A DNA stretch of 10,019 nt from Parerythrobacter_A sp963761775 (GTDB lineage: Bacteria; Pseudomonadota; Alphaproteobacteria; Sphingomonadales; Sphingomonadaceae): positions 1 to 10,019 of the forward strand of contig CAVXIF010000007.1 of NCBI GenBank assembly GCA_963761775.1. Reading direction: 5' to 3'. The notes under the pieces are model-generated. The model worked only from the letters and a program-made list of their open reading frames with translations, was not told where the DNA came from and did no database searches. This document shows, in pieces, positions 6,172 to 10,019 of this stretch. The stretch's first letter is position 1. Every line of letters starts with the position of its first letter. A program made the position numbers and the translations under genes.

Positions 6172-8010
6172 ATGACACTGGCACGCCGCGTGGCGCTGGT
6201 CGGCAATCCCAATGCCGGGAAAAGCGCACTGTTCAACGCCCTGACCGGCGCGCGCCAGAAGATCGCCAATTACGCGGGCGTTACGGTGGAACGAAAGGTT
6301 GGCCGCCTTCCGCTTCCATCCGGCAAGCATGTCGAACTGGTCGACCTGCCGGGCAGCTACAGCTTCGATGCCGCCAGCCCGGACGAGGAGGTAACGCGCC
6401 AGATCGTAATGGGCGATTTCGAAGGCGAGGCACGGCCCGATGCGGTGGTGATCGTGCTGGACGCGGCCAACCTCGAACAGCATCTGGTGTTCGCGCAGGA
6501 AGTCATCGCGCTGGGCCTGCCGACGGTGGTGGCGCTCAACATGCTCGACCTGGCGGAGCGCGACGGGCTGGTGCTCGACCCCGGCGCCCTGTCCGAAGCC
6601 TTGCGCGTCCCGGTGGTGCCGACCGTGGCGGTGCGGCGGCGCGGTCTGGACGAACTGACGCAGGCCATCGCGCAGCTCGAAACGCGCGAAGCCAGTGTCG
6701 GGCAATCGCTGACATTACCCGAACGCAGGCTGGCGGCGAAAAACATCGCGCGCGCCGCGATCGTGTCCAGCAGCGCGCGCCATCATGTCAATTCGCGGCT
6801 CGATACCGTGCTGCTGAACCCCTGGCTCGGCCCGCTGATCCTGACCGCGCTGCTGTTCGTCATCTTTCAGGCGGTGTTCGCATGGGCGGCACCGTTTGCC
6901 GATGCGCTGGACGGCGGGGCGGGGGCGCTGTCGGAATGGGTGGTGGCGACCTTCCCCGCTGGATTCCTGCGCGACCTCGTGACCGAAGGCGTCATCGCGG
7001 GTGTCGGCTCGGTGGTCGTGTTCCTGCCGCAGATCGTCATCCTGTTCGCGTTCATACTGGTGATGGAGGCGACCGGCTATATGGCGCGCGCCGCCTTCGT
7101 GATGGACCGCATGATGGCCAGCGTGGGGCTGTCGGGCCGCAGCTTCATCCCGCTGCTGTCCAGCTTCGCCTGCGCCATTCCCGGCATCATGGCGACCCGC
7201 AGCATTGCCGACCCCAAGGACCGATTGACCACCATCCTCGTCGCCCCGCTGATGACCTGTTCCGCGCGCCTGCCCGTCTATGCCGTCATCATCGCTGCCG
7301 TTATCCCGGCGACATCTATCGGCCCCGGCATCGGGCTTCAGGGGCTGGTGCTGTTCGCGTTGTATGTCGCGGGCATTCTGGGTGCGATGGTCGTGGCGCT
7401 GGTGCTGCGCAGTTCCGTCACCAAGGGCGCGGCCAGCGGCTTCATTATGGAGCTGCCGCGCTATCAGCTCCCGCGCCTGAAAGATCTTCTCATCGGCCTT
7501 TGGCAGCGCGCGTGGGTGTTCCTGCGCCGCGCGGGGACCATCATCTTTGCCGCGACGGTCGTGCTGTGGCTGCTGCTGACCTTTCCCAAGGCGGACCCCG
7601 GCGAAAGCCAGATCGACGCCTCCTATGCGGGGCAGGCGGCGGACGTGATCCACGTCGCCTTCGCGCCCATCGGCTTCAACCGCGAGATGACGCTGGCGCT
7701 GGTGCCCGCGATGGCGGCGCGCGAGGTGGCGGTATCCTCGCTCGCCACCACCTATGCGGTGGAATCGGAGGACGAGGACGTGACGATGGCCGCGCTGGAG
7801 CAGCAGGTCGCCGCGCGCTGGAGCCTGCCGACCGCGCTCGCCTTCCTCGCCTGGTTCGTGTTCGCCCCGCAATGCATCTCCACCATCGCGGTGACGCGGC
7901 GCGAGACGAACGGCTGGCGCTGGCCGCTGTTCATGCTCGGCTACCTGTTCGCGCTGGCCTATCTGGCGGCGGGGGCGACATACTGGCTGGCGGTCTGGGC
8001 AGGACTTTAG
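6172..8010 (+). CDS. feoB: Ferrous iron transporter FeoB
   Basis: FeoB is the inner-membrane Fe(II) importer with an N-terminal G-protein domain. Visible motifs are G1 GNPNAGKS at 11-18, the switch segment NYAGVTVERK at 33-42 containing the G2 Thr, G3 DLPG at 58-61, and G4 NMLD at 123-126. The helical spacer follows, with GLDEL near its start. From about residue 215 hydrophobic segments alternate with Gate-domain blocks, including SFIPLLSSFACAIPGIMATR with the conserved Cys in the first gate motif, and later MTCSARLPVYA. The C-terminal part reads FVFAPQCISTIAVTRRE. The 612-residue length is shorter than E. coli FeoB (about 773) but typical for alphaproteobacteria. No FeoC follows. The ATG at 6172 lacks a clear ribosome site and sits at the end of a near-exact 17-base tandem repeat; translation is probably coupled to feoA. 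Confidence 0.96.
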   Translation: MTLARRVALVGNPNAGKSALFNALTGARQKIANYAGVTVERKVGRLPLPSGKHVELVDLPGSYSFDAASPDEEVTRQIVMGDFEGEARPDAVVIVLDAANLEQHLVFAQEVIALGLPTVVALNMLDLAERDGLVLDPGALSEALRVPVVPTVAVRRRGLDELTQAIAQLETREASVGQSLTLPERRLAAKNIARAAIVSSSARHHVNSRLDTVLLNPWLGPLILTALLFVIFQAVFAWAAPFADALDGGAGALSEWVVATFPAGFLRDLVTEGVIAGVGSVVVFLPQIVILFAFILVMEATGYMARAAFVMDRMMASVGLSGRSFIPLLSSFACAIPGIMATRSIADPKDRLTTILVAPLMTCSARLPVYAVIIAAVIPATSIGPGIGLQGLVLFALYVAGILGAMVVALVLRSSVTKGAASGFIMELPRYQLPRLKDLLIGLWQRAWVFLRRAGTIIFAATVVLWLLLTFPKADPGESQIDASYAGQAADVIHVAFAPIGFNREMTLALVPAMAAREVAVSSLATTYAVESEDEDVTMAALEQQVAARWSLPTALAFLAWFVFAPQCISTIAVTRRETNGWRWPLFMLGYLFALAYLAAGATYWLAVWAGL

Positions 8011-8064
8011 CTGTACGGCTTTCACAGCAAGCGCAGGTGCGATAGGCGAGCGTTTCAATTGCAT

Positions 8065-8071
8065 AAGGAAG
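8065..8071 (+). promoter_or_regulatory. Strong ribosome binding site of ssb
   Basis: AAGGAAG ends 7 bases before the ATG at 8079, by far the best Shine-Dalgarno match in the window. It fits a highly expressed gene and fixes the ssb start. The 68-base gap after feoB shows no clear terminator or promoter pair. Confidence 0.8.
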
Positions 8072-8078
8072 CGAATCG

Positions 8079-8632
8079 ATGGCCGGATCCCTCAACAAGG
8101 TAATGCTGATCGGCAATGTCGGGGCCGATCCGGAAATCCGCAGTTTCCAGAACGGCGGCAAGGTCGCGAACATCCGCCTCGCCACCAGCGAAAACTGGAA
8201 GGACAAATCGGGCGAACGCCAGGAACGCACCGAATGGCACACGGTGGCGATCTTTTCCGAAGGCCTCGTCAACGTGGTCGAGCGGTATGTGAAGAAGGGC
8301 AGCAAGCTGTTCATCGAAGGCCAGCTGCAGACGCGCAAGTGGTCCGACAAGGATGGCAATGACCGTTACAGCACCGAAGTGGTGCTGCGCGGGTTCGGCG
8401 GCACGTTGACCATGCTGGACGGTGCCGGGGCGGCGGCGGAGGAGGGGGCGGTGGCCAGCGTTCGGGCGGCGGGATTACGACCAGAGTGGCGGCGGTTCAG
8501 GTGGCGGGGGCGGCGGCTGGAACCAGGGCGGCGGTAGCGGCTCCGGCGGCGGTGCGTCGGGGCGGAAGCAGCGGCGGTTCCGGGGGTGGTGGCTCCAACT
8601 ACGACGATCTGGACGATGACATTCCGTTCTAG
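8079..8632 (+). CDS. ssb: Single-stranded DNA-binding protein SSB (three frameshifts in the tail as read)
   Basis: SSB coats single-stranded DNA in replication, repair and recombination, and recruits partners through its acidic C-terminal tip. The OB-fold is intact in the first frame, residues 1-115: NKVMLIGNVGADPEIR, TEWHTVAIF, KLFIEGQLQTRKW and STEVVL. After LTMLDG the frame is lost and, as read, stops at 8537. Adding one G in the GGGG at 8427-8430 gives a poly-glycine stretch. Adding one G in GGG at 8471-8473 gives DYDQSGGGSGGGGGGWNQ. Removing one G from a GGGG near 8560 gives SNYDDLDDDIPF and a TAG at 8630-8632. Corrected length is 184 residues with the canonical tip DDDIPF. A truncated SSB without the tip should not support growth if this is the only copy, so indel errors in G runs are the likely cause. 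Confidence 0.92.
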
Positions 8633-8646
8633 GTTTCGGGGGTGGC

Positions 8647-8662
8647 AGCAGCAGCTGCTTTT
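8647..8662 (+). terminator. Weak terminator-like hairpin after ssb
   Basis: AGCAG and CTGCT can pair around a CAG loop and are followed by TTTT, starting 14 bases after the corrected ssb stop. The stem is only five base pairs and the T run is short, so it may be chance, but the position is right. The rest of the gap to 8780 is lower in GC and shows no gene or clear signal. Confidence 0.3.
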
Positions 8663-8780
8663 GATTCAGAAGCAGATACTCAAAAACTATTGGTTGCCGC
8701 CTGAAAGCAGACGTTTCTGTAAATTTTCAAACAGCTGGAGGTATGCGGTTCAGTAGTGCGGCGACTTTACGTCCGTGTCA

Positions 8781-9635
8781 CTACTCTTCGGTACCATCTC
8801 TAGGCTTGTCGTTGTTGGGGAACCGGGCTTGATATAGCTGCCAGCGCATTCCGTTTTCGCCGCCACATTTATCGCATGAGAACTTACCAATCGTATTTTT
8901 CTCCATGTTCATAACTTTGCGCAATTGAAAGTGGTTCTTATGGGCGCAGTGGATGCAGTCCACGAGCAACTCCTCTGGAGCGAACCAAAAATCATCGCCG
9001 TTCTTCTCAACCTTCCAGCTCGCTAGGCATTCCGGGTTGATGCAGTACACGGACTGACCGGCCGTAAGCAGGTCCGCGCGACGCTTGTTCAATGTGCCGC
9101 AGTCGCAATCAAACTTCACCTCTCTACCGATGCCAGAAAATGTCATCGTCGTGCGTTCGAGGCGCTTCAATTCCTCTACAACTTGTTCTACCTTTTGCCG
9201 TATTGCAACTTTGTCACCATAATCAGGAATCTGGTCCTCCTTGTGCTCGGGCAGTCGGACGTGCAGCGCCAGTCTAGCCAGCGCCTGCCACATCTTGGCG
9301 ATTTTCTTCGCGTCAAATCCTACCTCCGTCCCGATCTTCACGAAGTCGTCGTCTTCAGGTTCCAACCCTTTCCGGTTAGGTTTCTTTGAAAGCATCATGG
9401 TTCGAGTATTAGTGACGTGCGGGTCTACCTGTTCCATCAATATCTTGACCACACCGCCCGGCTGCCAGCGTTTCAGTTGCGCGTGCGAGATATAGTCGTG
9501 CCGCTGGCGAAGACGGTCGTAGCAGACTTTTTCTAAAGCAATCCGTGCTTCAAGGGCGGCAAAGGTCACACTCTGGCTTGTATCTTGATCCAAAAGCGAC
9601 CGGATACGTTCGATAGTGGGGCTTAGATCAATCAT
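8781..9635 (-). CDS. Unrecognised 284-residue protein with two zinc-ribbon-like cysteine clusters
   Basis: I cannot assign a family. The N-terminal part (about 1-60) looks helical, with ALEARIALEKVCYDRLRQRH followed by DYISHAQLKRWQPGG. The middle (about 100-165) is charged and helical, ending KVEQVVEELKRLERT. The C-terminal third carries two pairs of cysteine doublets: C177-x-C179 with C198-x4-C203, and C227-x2-C230 with C254-x2-C257, the spacing expected of two zinc ribbons. No signal peptide or membrane span is visible. The ATG at 9635 is the first in frame. Base composition is visibly lower in GC than the flanking core genes, suggesting horizontal gain. A symmetric operator-like sequence lies just upstream. 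A nucleic-acid-binding or regulatory role is possible from the ribbons, but no function can be stated. The ORF is intact, with ordinary codon structure and a clean end at TAG 8781-8783. Confidence 0.8.
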   Translation of the reverse strand: MIDLSPTIERIRSLLDQDTSQSVTFAALEARIALEKVCYDRLRQRHDYISHAQLKRWQPGGVVKILMEQVDPHVTNTRTMMLSKKPNRKGLEPEDDDFVKIGTEVGFDAKKIAKMWQALARLALHVRLPEHKEDQIPDYGDKVAIRQKVEQVVEELKRLERTTMTFSGIGREVKFDCDCGTLNKRRADLLTAGQSVYCINPECLASWKVEKNGDDFWFAPEELLVDCIHCAHKNHFQLRKVMNMEKNTIGKFSCDKCGGENGMRWQLYQARFPNNDKPRDGTEE

Positions 9636-9644
9636 ACTGGCGAA

Positions 9645-9672
9645 ATGTCACCAACGGGTGGTGATGTCACCA
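9645..9672. promoter_or_regulatory. Symmetric operator-like repeats upstream of the zinc-ribbon gene
   Basis: ATGTCACCA occurs twice as a direct repeat (9645-9653 and 9664-9672). TGGTGA lies between them at 9659-9664, so TCACCA, TGGTGA and TCACCA alternate. TGGTGATGTCACCA at 9659-9672 is a near-perfect palindrome with a two-base centre. The cluster lies about 10-37 bases before the minus-strand ATG at 9635, where a repressor site would act. No convincing -35/-10 pair could be assigned. The remaining bases to 9758 hold nothing else I can support. Confidence 0.45.
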
Positions 9673-9758
9673 GCCTAGCGAAGAGTTAAATGGAGACGAC
9701 TATCAAAAATAGGACGCTTGTCAGCGACCGTCTTCACCCACCCCAATCTCCACCAAAC

Positions 9759-10019
9759 CTACCCCTCCGCCAACCCCTTAAGCGCTTCCGCAAGCGGGCC
9801 GCTCGGCGTATCCTCATCGCTCAGCCCTGCGGCCCTGCGTGCGGCGTCGGCCTGCGGACTAGTCGCGTAGGGGTCTATGGCGAGGCCTAGCGTTTGCGCG
9901 GCGGCTTCGCCCAGGTCGATGAAGTCGCCCACATAGGCGATGTCGTCCAGTTCATGGGCGCTCAGCTCGTATTCCGCGTCCTCCGGGGTGGCACGGGTGT
10001 CGGGTACGAAGCGGAGCGA
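9759..10019 (-). CDS. DUF177/YceD family protein (3' part only)
   Basis: The last 86 residues of a minus-strand gene whose start lies beyond the right edge. The frame reads LRFVPDTRATPEDAEYELSA, then ELDDIAYVGDFIDLGEAAAQ, then TLGLAIDPYATSPQADA, and ends EALKGLAEG before TAG at 9759-9761. The acidic middle, the IDLGE element and the LAIDPY segment are the pattern of the DUF177 (YceD) family. This family is linked in E. coli and plants to 23S rRNA accumulation; its exact role in alphaproteobacteria is less clear. GC content returns to the core level here, so this marks the right boundary of the low-GC islet. Transcription continues toward the zinc-ribbon gene, 123 bases downstream, with no strong terminator between. 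Confidence 0.82.
   Translation of the reverse strand, partial: SLRFVPDTRATPEDAEYELSAHELDDIAYVGDFIDLGEAAAQTLGLAIDPYATSPQADAARRAAGLSDEDTPSGPLAEALKGLAEG

Noticed and set aside
6715..8064. A 449-residue open frame on the minus strand opposite feoB
   Set aside because: The plus-strand frame is unmistakably FeoB. The antisense product is rich in His, Gln, Arg and Gly, as antisense frames of high-GC genes are, and has no motif.
8633..9758. An integrative element with attachment sites around the low-GC islet
   Set aside because: No integrase, transposase, tRNA or flanking direct repeats were found in the window, so only the low-GC composition is supported.
9690..9890. A 66-residue plus-strand open frame
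   Set aside because: It lies mostly opposite the DUF177-family reading on the minus strand, which has recognisable family sequence; the plus-strand product has no features.

Overview
The window is high-GC DNA that reads like an alphaproteobacterial, probably sphingomonad-type (Erythrobacter/Novosphingobium-like), chromosome. That guess rests on protein flavour: a short 612-residue FeoB, COQ9, a YcgN-like cysteine-cluster protein, a lipoprotein SCO1/SenC and a DUF177 protein. No 16S or other direct marker is present. Almost all of it is ordinary core metabolism, densely packed.

Layout. The 3' end of a class I aromatic/aspartate aminotransferase (+ strand) enters from the left and ends 6 bases from a convergent minus-strand cluster. 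Read in its own direction, that cluster is SCO1/SenC (about 4338) > YcgN-like > YgjP-like metallopeptidase > small membrane-anchored protein > ribD > ribE (423). The genes are separated by 4-50 bases or overlap, so one transcript is likely. A gap of about 90-110 bases separates it from a divergent plus-strand pair: an exported ankyrin-repeat protein and COQ9. Next comes a repeat-bearing regulatory gap with a Fur-type dyad, then feoA-feoB (ferrous iron uptake), then ssb.

After ssb the base composition drops visibly. One line of 60 bases at 8881-8940 has 20 G+C, against 45 of 60 at 7681-7740 in feoB. This short low-GC islet holds one unrecognised minus-strand gene (8781-9635) with two paired-cysteine zinc-ribbon-like clusters, preceded by a symmetric operator-like sequence. 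High-GC core DNA then resumes with the 3' end of a minus-strand DUF177/YceD-family gene that runs off the right edge.

Two genes do not read through in one frame. SCO1/SenC needs two frame corrections and ssb needs three. The three in ssb and one in SCO1/SenC fall in short G (or C) runs, and correcting them restores textbook protein ends, including the SSB acidic tail. I therefore think base-run indel errors in the assembly are more likely than true pseudogenes.

I do not see a convincing new multi-gene system. The best candidate for something undescribed is the orphan zinc-ribbon gene in the islet. Second is the duplicated leader with a poly-C tract in front of the Fur-type site of feoAB.
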